Part shown: in pieces, positions 8,336 to 16,305 of the stretch
Layout of the letters: each line of letters starts with the position of its first letter
How positions within the stretch are numbered: position 1 is the stretch's first letter
Assembly: GCA_017526445.1 (NCBI GenBank)
Contig: JAFXRI010000057.1
Coordinates: 1-32,360, forward strand
DNA: 32,360 nucleotides
Reading direction: 5' to 3'
Origin: Ruminococcus sp.
Lineage (GTDB): Bacteria > Bacillota > Clostridia > Oscillospirales > Ruminococcaceae
Position numbers and translations under genes: made by a program
The notes under the pieces: model-generated
Told to the model about the DNA's origin: nothing
Database searches by the model: none
The model's input: the letters and a program-made list of their open reading frames with translations, nothing else

Positions 8336-8367
8336 AAAGCCCTTCCGGCAGCGGTAAGGGCTTTATT
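8336..8367 (+). terminator. Intrinsic terminator/attenuator after acp
   Basis: AAAGCCCTT and AAGGGCTTT pair, with an inner CCG/CGG continuation and one bulge, followed by ATT. It lies between acp and the synthase gene with no new promoter evident, so it probably permits partial read-through. Confidence 0.7.
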
Positions 8368-8393
8368 GATGTTCAGGAAAGGATGTTATCTTT

Positions 8394-10793
8394 ATGACCG
8401 ACAACAGATCTCGCTGTGTTATAACCGGCCTCGGGATGATCTCGGCGGTGGGGTGCAATGTAGGCGAGTGCTGGGACAGTGTGCTTGCTTCCCGTTCAGG
8501 CATCGACCACACCACTACCGTGGATACCGAGAACTGCTATTCCGACTATGCGGCAGAGGTCCGCACCGGTGAGTGGGACAATGTCCCCGGCACCGAGGGT
8601 ATGGACAGGGTATCAAGACTCTGCATCAAGGCAGTCTCCGAGGCTATGGAGGATTCCTCCCTCGGCGATTTCGGAGGAGACAGCCGCGTCAGCGTTATTA
8701 TGGGAAGCTGCGTGGGCGGAGTCGTCAGCGTTGAGGAATACTATACCAAGGGCAAGAGAAAAGAGCTCATCCCGCAGATGCCTATATCGGCGATAGCCTC
8801 TCAGGCTGCGGGATGGTGCCACGCGGGCGGAGCAGTCACCAATGTGGCCAATGCCTGTGCAGCGGGAACTATCAGCATATCCTATGCCGCAGACCTTATC
8901 CGCGCGGGCAAGGCTGATATAGTAGTTGCAGGCGGCGCCGATGCCTTCGCTTCTGTGCCCTATGCAGGGTTCACCTCGCTGCACGCGCTGGATGCGAACC
9001 CCTGCTCGCCTTTCAATCACCTGAGCGGCATCACCCTCGGCGAGGGCGCAGGTGCGCTTATCGTTGAGTCCTACGACCACGCTGTGAAGCGCGGCGCAAA
9101 GATCTACTGCGAGGTGCTGGGCTCGGGCGTCACCAGCGACGCACATCACATCACCGCACCACGTCCCGACGGCGAGTGCCAGATCACGGCTATACGCACC
9201 GCGATAAAGAGCTCCGGCATCACCGAGTCGGATATCGGCTATGTTAACGCCCACGGAACAGGTACCGCCAAGAATGACGAGGCGGAGTTCCTTTCGCTGC
9301 ATACTATCTTCGACGGCAAAAACGACGATCTGAGCGTCAGCTCCACCAAGGCTATGACAGGCCACTGCCTGGGTGCTGCCGGTGCTGTCGAGGCTGTTTT
9401 CGCAGTAAAGGCCCTCACTGAGAATATCGTTCCTCCTACCCTCGGCTTTGACGCGGAGGATCTTGTAAGACTGAAGGAGAGAGCCGGCAAGCTGGACTTC
9501 TGCCCCAACGTCCCCAGGAAGAAGGAGCTCACAAATGTTATGAGCAATTCCTTTGCCTTCGGCGGCAACAACGCCAGCATCGTTTTCAGCAAGGAGCAGG
9601 GTAATGTCGCTGCTTCGGCGGAAAAGAAGAGAGCAGCCGTTACCGGTCTCGGTATTGTAACGCCCGCAGGCTGCGGCAAGGAGAAGTATGCGGCCCTCTG
9701 CGGCGGCAGCTCTGCTGTCAGCGCCGGAGATACTTTCCGCTCCGAGGTGGGCAAGGAGCAGTATGACGAGCTGGGGCTCAAAATGGCCTTCTACCGCAAG
9801 CTCGATCATTTCAGCCAGCTCCAGTGCGTGTCGGGTATGTACGCCCTGCGCGACGGCGGCTATGAGATGACCGACAGCAACGCCCCGATGACCGGTATCA
9901 TCGTCGGCACCTCTGAGGGCTCGATCTCCCCTGTGTGCGATTTCGAGATGCTCGTCGCCGAGAAGGGCAATGCCAACGGCAGCGCCTTCAAGTTCCCCAA
10001 CACCGTGTATAACGCCGCAGGCGGATATCTCTCTATCTGCTCCGGCATAAAGGGATATAACGTCACAGCCACCAACGGCGCCCAGGCCGGGCTTTTCTCC
10101 GTGGCTTACGCTATGGATGTTATCCGCTCCGGCAAGCAGAAGGCTATGCTGGCAACAGGAACCGATGAGAACAACGATATAATGCAGGAGCTTTTCGACG
10201 GGCTCGGCCTTGCAGCGGAGGGGACAGTCCTGCCCTATTCCGACGGGGACAGGTTCACTCTCTCCGACGGCAGCACAACTCTGCTCCTGGAGGACGAAGC
10301 TTCCGCAAAGGAGAGAGGCGCCAGGATCTACGCCTATGCAGTAGGCAGCGGCTCCGCTAACTGCGGCGTGCCTTTCGGTACTGTATCCGGCTCGGAGCCT
10401 GCCCTTGAAAAGGCCATTGCCGATGCACTTTCGGATGCGGGCCTCACAGCTGCCGACATCAGCGCGGTCATCGGCTTTGCCAACGGTCACAAGGCCGTTG
10501 ACAGTATCGAGCGCGAGGCTCTGACAAATGTTTTCGGCGAGAGAGCAAAGACTCTGCCGGTGATCTCCGTAAAGGATAAGCTGGGAGAGGGCAGAGCTGC
10601 CAGCGCGGCTCTTGCAGCGGCTCACGCAGTTATGATGCTCAGCGGCGAGATCGCCGTGCAGGAATACTACAGCCTTGAAAGCGGCAGACCTGCCGGCAGG
10701 GCAGATACCTCGGAGTTCAGATATGTCCTTGCCGTTTCCTACGGCTCGGGCGGAAGCTACAGCGCCGTTGTGTTCGGCAGGGAGGATAAGTAA
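8394..10793 (+). CDS. Fused beta-ketoacyl synthase plus catalytically dead KS (chain-length-factor-like)
   Basis: A 799-residue protein with two thiolase-fold ketosynthase halves. The N half (about 1-400) is FabF-like with a full Cys-His-His set: C155 in NACAAGT, H287 in NAHGTGT and H324 in TGHCLGAAG, so it should catalyse decarboxylative condensation of malonyl-ACP. The C half (about 410-799) starts AAVTGLGIVTPAG and keeps the fold (NNDIMQELFDGLGLA, DVIRSGK). Its nucleophile region reads NGAQAGLFS with no Cys, HGTGT is lost, and TGH is replaced by GEG. This matches the logic of KS-CLF heterodimers of type II polyketide synthases, here on one chain. AGGAAAGGA precedes the ATG. The fabG-like ATG follows its stop directly. 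Confidence 0.87.
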   Translation: MTDNRSRCVITGLGMISAVGCNVGECWDSVLASRSGIDHTTTVDTENCYSDYAAEVRTGEWDNVPGTEGMDRVSRLCIKAVSEAMEDSSLGDFGGDSRVSVIMGSCVGGVVSVEEYYTKGKRKELIPQMPISAIASQAAGWCHAGGAVTNVANACAAGTISISYAADLIRAGKADIVVAGGADAFASVPYAGFTSLHALDANPCSPFNHLSGITLGEGAGALIVESYDHAVKRGAKIYCEVLGSGVTSDAHHITAPRPDGECQITAIRTAIKSSGITESDIGYVNAHGTGTAKNDEAEFLSLHTIFDGKNDDLSVSSTKAMTGHCLGAAGAVEAVFAVKALTENIVPPTLGFDAEDLVRLKERAGKLDFCPNVPRKKELTNVMSNSFAFGGNNASIVFSKEQGNVAASAEKKRAAVTGLGIVTPAGCGKEKYAALCGGSSAVSAGDTFRSEVGKEQYDELGLKMAFYRKLDHFSQLQCVSGMYALRDGGYEMTDSNAPMTGIIVGTSEGSISPVCDFEMLVAEKGNANGSAFKFPNTVYNAAGGYLSICSGIKGYNVTATNGAQAGLFSVAYAMDVIRSGKQKAMLATGTDENNDIMQELFDGLGLAAEGTVLPYSDGDRFTLSDGSTTLLLEDEASAKERGARIYAYAVGSGSANCGVPFGTVSGSEPALEKAIADALSDAGLTAADISAVIGFANGHKAVDSIEREALTNVFGERAKTLPVISVKDKLGEGRAASAALAAAHAVMMLSGEIAVQEYYSLESGRPAGRADTSEFRYVLAVSYGSGGSYSAVVFGREDK

Positions 10794-11525
10794 ATGAAGG
10801 TAGCGATAGTAACGGGTGCGTCCCGCGGTATAGGCAGGGCCTGTGCAGTCAGGCTCGCAAAGGACGGCTATACAGTAGCCGTCAACTACAGCCGCAGCGA
10901 GGAGGAGGCACAGAAGGTCCTCAGCGAGATCAAGGCAAACGGCGGCGACGGTATGATATACAAAGCCGATGTTTCCGACCTGGCACAGGTCAAGCAGATG
11001 ATAAGAGATATCGACAAGCAGTACGGGCAGATCGACCTGCTGGTGAACAATGCGGGCATAGTCCGCGACAGCTTCCTGCTGGCTCTCAATATGGGAGATC
11101 TGGACAGCTGCCTTGATCTGAATGTGAAGGGCTATTTCTACTGCGCACAGCAGGCAGCCCTGAAAATGTTCAGAAGAAAACAGGGTGTTATAATCAATAT
11201 GTCCTCGGTGAGCGGTGAGCTTGCTCTCGCAGGACAGAGCGTGTACAGCGCTACGAAGGGCGCAGTCAATTCCCTGACGAGAGTCCTCGCCAAGGAGCTG
11301 GGTGGAAAGGGCATCAGAGTGAACGCTGTGGCTCCCGGCTTTATCGAGACCGAGATGATAAATGCCCTCTCCGATGAGAAAAAAGAGGAGTACCTGCAGA
11401 ACATCCCCCTCCACCGCTTCGGCAAGGCCGAGGAAGTGGCAGCAGTCGTATCCATGCTGGCAGGTGAGGAGTTCTCCTACCTGACAGGACAGGTCATCAC
11501 TATGGACGGAGGTATCTCGCTATGA
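10794..11525 (+). CDS. fabG: 3-ketoacyl-ACP reductase (FabG-like SDR)
   Basis: A 243-residue short-chain dehydrogenase. It has the NADPH-binding TGASRGIG, NNAG, the catalytic Asn in LDLNVKG, Ser in INMSSVSG and the YSATK Tyr/Lys pair, ending in TGQVITMDGG as FabG proteins do. It should reduce the beta-keto group made by the preceding synthase. The ATG follows the previous stop without a gap and its own end overlaps the next start by 4 nt, so translation is coupled. Context suggests a pathway-dedicated copy rather than the housekeeping FabG, though the sequence alone cannot tell. Confidence 0.95.
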   Translation: MKVAIVTGASRGIGRACAVRLAKDGYTVAVNYSRSEEEAQKVLSEIKANGGDGMIYKADVSDLAQVKQMIRDIDKQYGQIDLLVNNAGIVRDSFLLALNMGDLDSCLDLNVKGYFYCAQQAALKMFRRKQGVIINMSSVSGELALAGQSVYSATKGAVNSLTRVLAKELGGKGIRVNAVAPGFIETEMINALSDEKKEEYLQNIPLHRFGKAEEVAAVVSMLAGEEFSYLTGQVITMDGGISL

Positions 11526-11965
11526 TCTATATAAACGGCATAAACGATCAGATCGGACAGCGCCCTCCCTTTCAGATGATAGACAGGGTGACGGAGCTGG
11601 TCCCGAACGAGAGCGCCGTGGGGCTGAAATGCGTGTCGGTCAACGAGCCGCACTTTATGGGACATTTCCCCGGGACGCCTATCATGCCCGGTGTGCTCAT
11701 CATCGAAAGCTGCGCACAGCTCTGCTCGATGGTCATAGAGGCTGACAAGCAGGACGACAAGCTCTATGTGCTGCTCAAAGTGGACGGCTTCAAGTTCATA
11801 AAGCCTGTTATACCGGGAGACCAGCTCGTGATAAGCGTTAAGAAGACCAGGGCGGGAGGCTCTATATTCTGCTTCGATGCCGAGGTCAGAGTAGATGGGA
11901 ACATCCACGCCAAGGGCTCGGTGATGTTCACCGCTATCGACCGCTCGTCGGTGTATGAGCGCTGA
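11522..11965 (+). CDS. fabZ: 3-hydroxyacyl-ACP dehydratase (FabZ-like hotdog protein)
   Basis: A 147-residue hotdog-fold protein. The FabZ motif HFMGHFPGTPIMPGVLIIES carries the catalytic His48 and Glu62 with the normal spacing of 14. PPFQMIDRV near the N terminus and FKFIKPVIPGDQL later are also typical. It would convert 3-hydroxyacyl-ACP to trans-2-enoyl-ACP. ATGA overlap with fabG. No FabI, FabK or FabL enoyl reductase lies in the operon, so the enoyl product may be kept unsaturated or reduced by the next flavoprotein or by enzymes elsewhere. Confidence 0.95.
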   Translation: MIYINGINDQIGQRPPFQMIDRVTELVPNESAVGLKCVSVNEPHFMGHFPGTPIMPGVLIIESCAQLCSMVIEADKQDDKLYVLLKVDGFKFIKPVIPGDQLVISVKKTRAGGSIFCFDAEVRVDGNIHAKGSVMFTAIDRSSVYER

Positions 11966-11981
11966 GGAAAGGGAGAAAAGG

Positions 11982-12722
11982 ATGTCTGAAAACAATCCCA
12001 AGAAGATACTTCTGATAAACGGCAGTCCCAAGGGGGACCGCAGCCTTACCTTCAGGGTGGGCAGGGCCTTTGCCGAGGGCCTTTCCGCTGAGGAGGGCAG
12101 CGGGATCGAGTATATCCACGTTTCACAGCTCAATGTTAAGCCCTGTACCGGATGCCTCTCCTGCTGGGGACGCACCGAGGGCACCTGCGTCATAAAGGAC
12201 GACTCGATACCTATGGTCAGGGAGAGGATCCTCGCCGCAGATACTATCATAATGTGCTTTCCGATCTATTTCTTCGGGATGCCCGGCACGATGAAGACTA
12301 TGATCGACAGGCTGCTGGGAATATTCATCACCTTCTCGGGACAGGAGATAGACAATATCAAGGAGGGCAGGCACGCGCTCAGGTCCCCGAGACCGGGGCA
12401 GAGACTGGCTGTAATAGCCTCCTGCGGGTTCTCGGAATCGGCCGAGGCCTTCTATCCCATAAAGGTGCAGTATGACCTCTGCATAGGCACAGGGAAGTAT
12501 GCCAGCTTCTGCTGTCCGCAGCTGAAGGCTCTTGCCCAGGCAGGTTCGGGACAGCGCTTTGAGAAGATACTTGATCTCAGCCGGCAGGCGGGAACACAGT
12601 TCGCTCACGGCGCCATTGACGGGGAACTGGTGAAGAAGCTGGAAAAGCCGGTGCTGACTCAGAAGACCTACCGTATGCTTATGGAAAAATTCTGGAAAGA
12701 CGAAAAGGGCGGGGAGTACTGA
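11982..12722 (+). CDS. Flavodoxin-fold NAD(P)H-dependent FMN reductase family protein
   Basis: A 246-residue protein of the NADPH-dependent FMN reductase/iron-sulfur flavoprotein superfamily. The phosphate-binding loop is ILLINGSPKGDRS, followed by KPCTGCLSCWGRTEGTC, the cysteine pair motif of this group, then MCFPIYFFGMPGTMKTMIDR. ATG at 11955 overlaps fabZ, but GAGGAAAGGGAG places the start at 11982 (MSENNPKK). In this operon it may act as a redox step on the acyl chain, possibly the missing enoyl reduction or a tailoring oxidation; that is inference from position. The C-terminal third is less conserved. Its stop overlaps the plsX start by one base. Confidence 0.85.
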   Translation: MSENNPKKILLINGSPKGDRSLTFRVGRAFAEGLSAEEGSGIEYIHVSQLNVKPCTGCLSCWGRTEGTCVIKDDSIPMVRERILAADTIIMCFPIYFFGMPGTMKTMIDRLLGIFITFSGQEIDNIKEGRHALRSPRPGQRLAVIASCGFSESAEAFYPIKVQYDLCIGTGKYASFCCPQLKALAQAGSGQRFEKILDLSRQAGTQFAHGAIDGELVKKLEKPVLTQKTYRMLMEKFWKDEKGGEY

Positions 12723-13672
12723 TGATAAAGATCGCAGTTGACCTTAAAGGCGCCGACAGGCCGCAGGAGCAGCTGGCAGCGGGCGTGCTGGATGCAGTCC
12801 GGGACAATGCGGACCTGTTCGTATATGCTTTCGGAGACAGAGCCGTTCTGGAGGATGTGCTGGGCGGCAATGACAGGATAGAGCTTATCGACTCTCCGGA
12901 GACTATGACCAATGACGAGGATCCGGCGGAGGCTTTCAGGACGAAGAAGGAGTCCTCGATAGTCAAGGCTATGCAGCTGGGCAAAGAGGACAGCGGGATA
13001 CAGGCTTTCGTATCCTGCGGACCGACCGGGGCTATATTCGTCTCGGCGATGATGCTGCTGGGCAGGATCGCAAGGATAAGCCCCATACTGCTGGTCGAGC
13101 TGGAAAAGCAGGACGGCACTCCCTTCTGCGTGGCAGACTGCGGAGCAAACGTTGACTGCCGCCCGGAAAAGCTCGTTGATTTTGCTAAGATGGGTATGGC
13201 CTATATGAAGGCCGTCGGCGTGGAGAGCCCGAGGATAGGGCTGCTCTCCAACGGCGCCGAGGACAGGAAGGGCAGCGCTGTTGTCAAGCGTGCGAATGAG
13301 CTGCTGCGTGAAAGCGGTCTCCCCTTTGACGGCAACGTGGAGGGCAGCGGACTGTTCACCTGTGCGTCGGATGTTATCGTCTGCGACGGCTTTTCGGGGA
13401 ACGTGCTGCTCAAAACGATAGAGGGCTCGGCCAAGACCGTCATCTCGCAGATGAGAGAGCTGGGCGCTGACAGAGAGCTCTGCGACAGGCTCTATGCAAG
13501 ATACGACTTCAACACCCGGGGAGGGGCGGTGCTGCTGGGCACTAAGCTCCCCATAGTCAAGGGGCACGGTGCTGCAACAGCTCTGACAGTAAGGAATATA
13601 ATCGGCTCGGCCTGCCGCCTTGCATCAGGCGGTATCAACGAGAAGATCAGGGCAGCATTTGAAACACAGTAA
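12722..13672 (+). CDS. plsX: PlsX-like phosphate acyltransferase
   Basis: A 316-residue member of the PlsX family (acyl-ACP + phosphate to acyl-phosphate), slightly shorter than usual. Visible hallmarks are IAVDLKGAD at the start (normally DAMGGD), SCGPTGA, ADCGANVDCRPEKLVDFA, VGLLSNG-type residues and DVIVCDGFSGNVLLKTIEG. Replacement of the canonical MGGD loop and SAGNTGA motif by variants suggests a divergent paralogue rather than the phospholipid-synthesis enzyme, which normally neighbours fapR, fabD or acpP. It ends the operon, implying that the finished chain leaves as an acyl-phosphate, either for lipid synthesis or as an activated acyl donor. TGATG overlap with the preceding gene. Confidence 0.88.
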   Translation: MIKIAVDLKGADRPQEQLAAGVLDAVRDNADLFVYAFGDRAVLEDVLGGNDRIELIDSPETMTNDEDPAEAFRTKKESSIVKAMQLGKEDSGIQAFVSCGPTGAIFVSAMMLLGRIARISPILLVELEKQDGTPFCVADCGANVDCRPEKLVDFAKMGMAYMKAVGVESPRIGLLSNGAEDRKGSAVVKRANELLRESGLPFDGNVEGSGLFTCASDVIVCDGFSGNVLLKTIEGSAKTVISQMRELGADRELCDRLYARYDFNTRGGAVLLGTKLPIVKGHGAATALTVRNIIGSACRLASGGINEKIRAAFETQ

Positions 13673-13681
13673 GAACATTTT

Positions 13682-13857
13682 AAGGCAACACCGCACAACC
13701 CCTGTGCGTCAGATGCGATGTCCAGATTTTCGTCAGATTGCCTAAATTCGACGCTGGCTTGCTGGCGCAAGTCAAGGAGAATTTGGGTAATATGACGGAA
13801 AGCTGGCAAGCAGATGACGTGCAGAGGCGTTAGCCGTGGGTTGTGCGGTGTTGCCTT
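13682..13857. mobile_element. MITE-like palindromic element with 20-bp perfect terminal inverted repeats
   Basis: The ends (AAGGCAACACCG... and its exact complement, 13682-13701 and 13838-13857) match over 20 bp. The inner halves also pair imperfectly: CCAGATTTTCGTCA on the left corresponds to the complement of TGACGGAAAGCTGG on the right. The whole 176 bp can therefore fold as one long hairpin. It has no coding capacity and no clear target duplication. It is inserted between the plsX stop and the operon terminator. The family name is unknown to me. Confidence 0.75.
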
Positions 13858-13878
13858 TGTGCCTGCCTGAGAGGATAT

Positions 13879-13924
13879 GCAATGCACAGTCACGGAGATC
13901 TGCGGCTGTGCATTGCCTTTTTCT
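13879..13924 (+). terminator. Terminator of the synthase operon
   Basis: An 11-bp perfect stem, GCAATGCACAG with CTGTGCATTGC, followed directly by CTTTTTCT. It lies about 200 nt beyond plsX because the palindromic element intervenes. Confidence 0.85.
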
Positions 13925-13985
13925 GTCATAAATATGAAAAAAGATATAAAAATCTAAAAAAGGTGTAGCTTTTTTCTGAAAGGTG

Positions 13986-13994
13986 TGTTATAAT
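13986..13994 (+). promoter_or_regulatory. Extended -10 promoter of the GH3 gene
   Basis: TGTTATAAT is a perfect extended -10 (TGnTATAAT) 39 nt before the GH3 ATG. No good -35 is present, which fits extended -10 promoters. Confidence 0.6.
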
Positions 13995-14033
13995 AACAGT
14001 ATACAAAAAATTATCCGGGAGGGAAAGAATTTT

Positions 14034-16292
14034 ATGAATATCGACAAGATACTTGCTGAACTCACCGTTGAGGAAAAAGCTGCTCTCTGCTCAGGTGCCG
14101 ATTTCTGGCATACCAAGATCATCGAAAGGCTGGACATCCCCGCAATAATGGTCTCGGACGGTCCTCACGGCCTGAGAAAAAACATCGACCTGGCCGAGAA
14201 CCCCAATCAGGCTATCGAGGCAGTATGCTTCCCCGCAGCGTGTGCCACGGCCTGCTCCTTCGACCGCAAGCTGATGGAGACTTTGGGAAAGGCCATCGGT
14301 GAGGAATGCCAGCATGAAAAGCTCTCGGTCATACTGGGACCGGGCTGCAATATAAAGCGCTCGCCGCTGTGCGGAAGGAACTTTGAGTATTTCTCCGAGG
14401 ATCCCTTCCTGGCAGGACAGATGGCCGCTGCGCATATCAGAGGTGTCCAGAGCAAGGGCGTGGGCGGATGCGTCAAGCATTTCGCCGTGAACAATCAGGA
14501 GGCAAGACGCTTCTCCTATTCCGCCGAGGTGGACGAGCGTACTCTCAGAGAGATATATCTCGCCCCCTTTGAGACTGTCATCAGGGAGGCGAAGCCCTGG
14601 ACGGTGATGTGCTCATACAACAGGATAAACGGCGTACACTCCTCTCAGAACAAGTGGCTGCTCACCGATGTCCTGAGAGACGAGTGGGGCTTCGACGGTC
14701 TTGTGATGTCCGACTGGGGCGCCGTTGACGATAGAGTCGAAGGCATACGCGCCGGCCTCGATCTGGAAATGCCCACCAGCTACGGCAAGAACGATAAGCT
14801 CGTGGTCGAAGCCGTGGAGAGGGGAGAGCTTTCCGAGGCAGAGCTCGACAAGTGCGCAAGGCGTGTGCTGGAACTCATTGACAGAGCCTGCGACAGCGCA
14901 AGACCTGATACCGAGTGGGACAAGGTCAAGGATCACGAGCTGGCAAGAAAGCTCGCCTCCGAGTGCATAGTCCTGCTAAAGAACGATAAGGGCATCCTCC
15001 CCCTCGATACCGGGAAAAAGACGGCATTCATCGGTATGTTTGCCGCGGCGCCCAGGTTCCAGGGCGGCGGAAGCTCCCATATAAACGCATTCCGTGTTGA
15101 CGATGCTTACTCCTGCTCGAAGGAGTACACCACCGTCAGCTATGCTCAGGGCTACGTTACCGACAGGGACGAGACTGACGATTTCCTCGTGAACGAGGCC
15201 GTCAAGACCGCTCAGGCTGCCGATAACGTGGTGATATTCGCCGGCCTGCCCGATTCCTTCGAGAGCGAGGGCTACGACAGAACGCATATGCGTCTCCCCG
15301 AGTGCCAGCTCCACCTCATCGACGAGATCACCAAGGTCAGCAAAAACGTGGTCGTAGTGCTGCATAACGGTTCTCCTGTGGAGATGCCATTTGCGGATAA
15401 GGTCAGCGGTATAGTCGAAGCCTACCTTTGCGGCGAGGGCACGGGCGGAGCTGTCTGCGACGTGCTTTTCGGCAAGGTAAATCCCAGCGGCAAGCTGGCA
15501 GAGAGCTTCCCGAAGAAACTCTCCGATAACCCGTCATATCTGAACTTCCCCGGCGAGGGCGACAGGGTCGTTTATGCCGAGGGCCAGTTCGTGGGATACA
15601 GATATTATGACAAGAAGGAGCTGGAGCCTCTTTTCCCCTTCGGCTACGGCCTGAGCTATACTACATTTGAATACAGCGATCTGCACCTGTCCCATAACGA
15701 GCTCGACTCGGATCAGACGCTGACCGTGGAGGTCACTGTAAAGAATACAGGCAAGGTCTTCGGCAAGGAAGCCGTACAGCTCTACGTTGCCGACAGAGAG
15801 AGCAGCGTTACAAGACCTGTCAGGGAGCTCAAAGGCTTCGAGAAGGTCGCCCTCGCTCCCGGCGAGAGCAAAAAGGTAGTGTTCCGGCTTGACGAACGCG
15901 CCTTTGCCTACTATGAGCCGCTGATAGAGGACTGGTTCGTGGAGTACGGCGCCTTCGATATCATGATAGGTGCGTCCTCGCGGGATATCAGGCTGACGGA
16001 CACAGTCTATGTGAACAGCAGCAAACGCCTGCCTGTGCATTTTGACCTCAACAGCAACCTGGGCGACATCAGACAGCTGCCCGAGGGCAGAGAGATGCTG
16101 GAAAGGTTTATGGGCGGCACCGACGCTGTCGGCGGCTTTGATGAGGCGGACGAGAATATGCGCCGTGTGAGCGAGGCTATGACCAACGAGCTGCCTATCC
16201 GTGCTGCGGTGAGCTTTTCTGACGATCCCCGCATCACCCGCGACCGCATGAAGGAATTCATCGATCGTCTGAACGGGATCGCAGGAAACTGA
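14034..16292 (+). CDS. Glycoside hydrolase family 3 beta-glucosidase, cytoplasmic
   Basis: A 752-residue GH3 enzyme of the usual three-domain clostridial type. The (beta/alpha)8 domain (about 1-310) contains KHFAVNNQEARR and the nucleophile Asp227 in VMSDWGAV. The alpha/beta sandwich (about 330-560) contains GGGSSHIN and PLFPFGYGLSYT. The C-terminal fibronectin III-like domain (about 580-670) contains VKNTGKVFGKEAVQLYV and RELKGFEKVAL. There is no signal peptide, so it acts on imported beta-glucosides such as cello-oligosaccharides or xylo-oligosaccharides. ATG at 14034 follows GGGAGGG by about 9 nt; the frame is open earlier but overlaps the promoter. The acyltransferase gene follows after 13 nt. 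Confidence 0.95.
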   Translation: MNIDKILAELTVEEKAALCSGADFWHTKIIERLDIPAIMVSDGPHGLRKNIDLAENPNQAIEAVCFPAACATACSFDRKLMETLGKAIGEECQHEKLSVILGPGCNIKRSPLCGRNFEYFSEDPFLAGQMAAAHIRGVQSKGVGGCVKHFAVNNQEARRFSYSAEVDERTLREIYLAPFETVIREAKPWTVMCSYNRINGVHSSQNKWLLTDVLRDEWGFDGLVMSDWGAVDDRVEGIRAGLDLEMPTSYGKNDKLVVEAVERGELSEAELDKCARRVLELIDRACDSARPDTEWDKVKDHELARKLASECIVLLKNDKGILPLDTGKKTAFIGMFAAAPRFQGGGSSHINAFRVDDAYSCSKEYTTVSYAQGYVTDRDETDDFLVNEAVKTAQAADNVVIFAGLPDSFESEGYDRTHMRLPECQLHLIDEITKVSKNVVVVLHNGSPVEMPFADKVSGIVEAYLCGEGTGGAVCDVLFGKVNPSGKLAESFPKKLSDNPSYLNFPGEGDRVVYAEGQFVGYRYYDKKELEPLFPFGYGLSYTTFEYSDLHLSHNELDSDQTLTVEVTVKNTGKVFGKEAVQLYVADRESSVTRPVRELKGFEKVALAPGESKKVVFRLDERAFAYYEPLIEDWFVEYGAFDIMIGASSRDIRLTDTVYVNSSKRLPVHFDLNSNLGDIRQLPEGREMLERFMGGTDAVGGFDEADENMRRVSEAMTNELPIRAAVSFSDDPRITRDRMKEFIDRLNGIAGN

Positions 16293-16305
16293 GGACGCGG
16301 AGATA

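Noticed and set aside
8613-11414. 933-codon open frame on the minus strand
   Set aside because: It is antisense to the KS-CLF and fabG genes, which have intact catalytic motifs. Long open antisense frames are expected in GC-biased codon use, and the translation has no recognisable domains.
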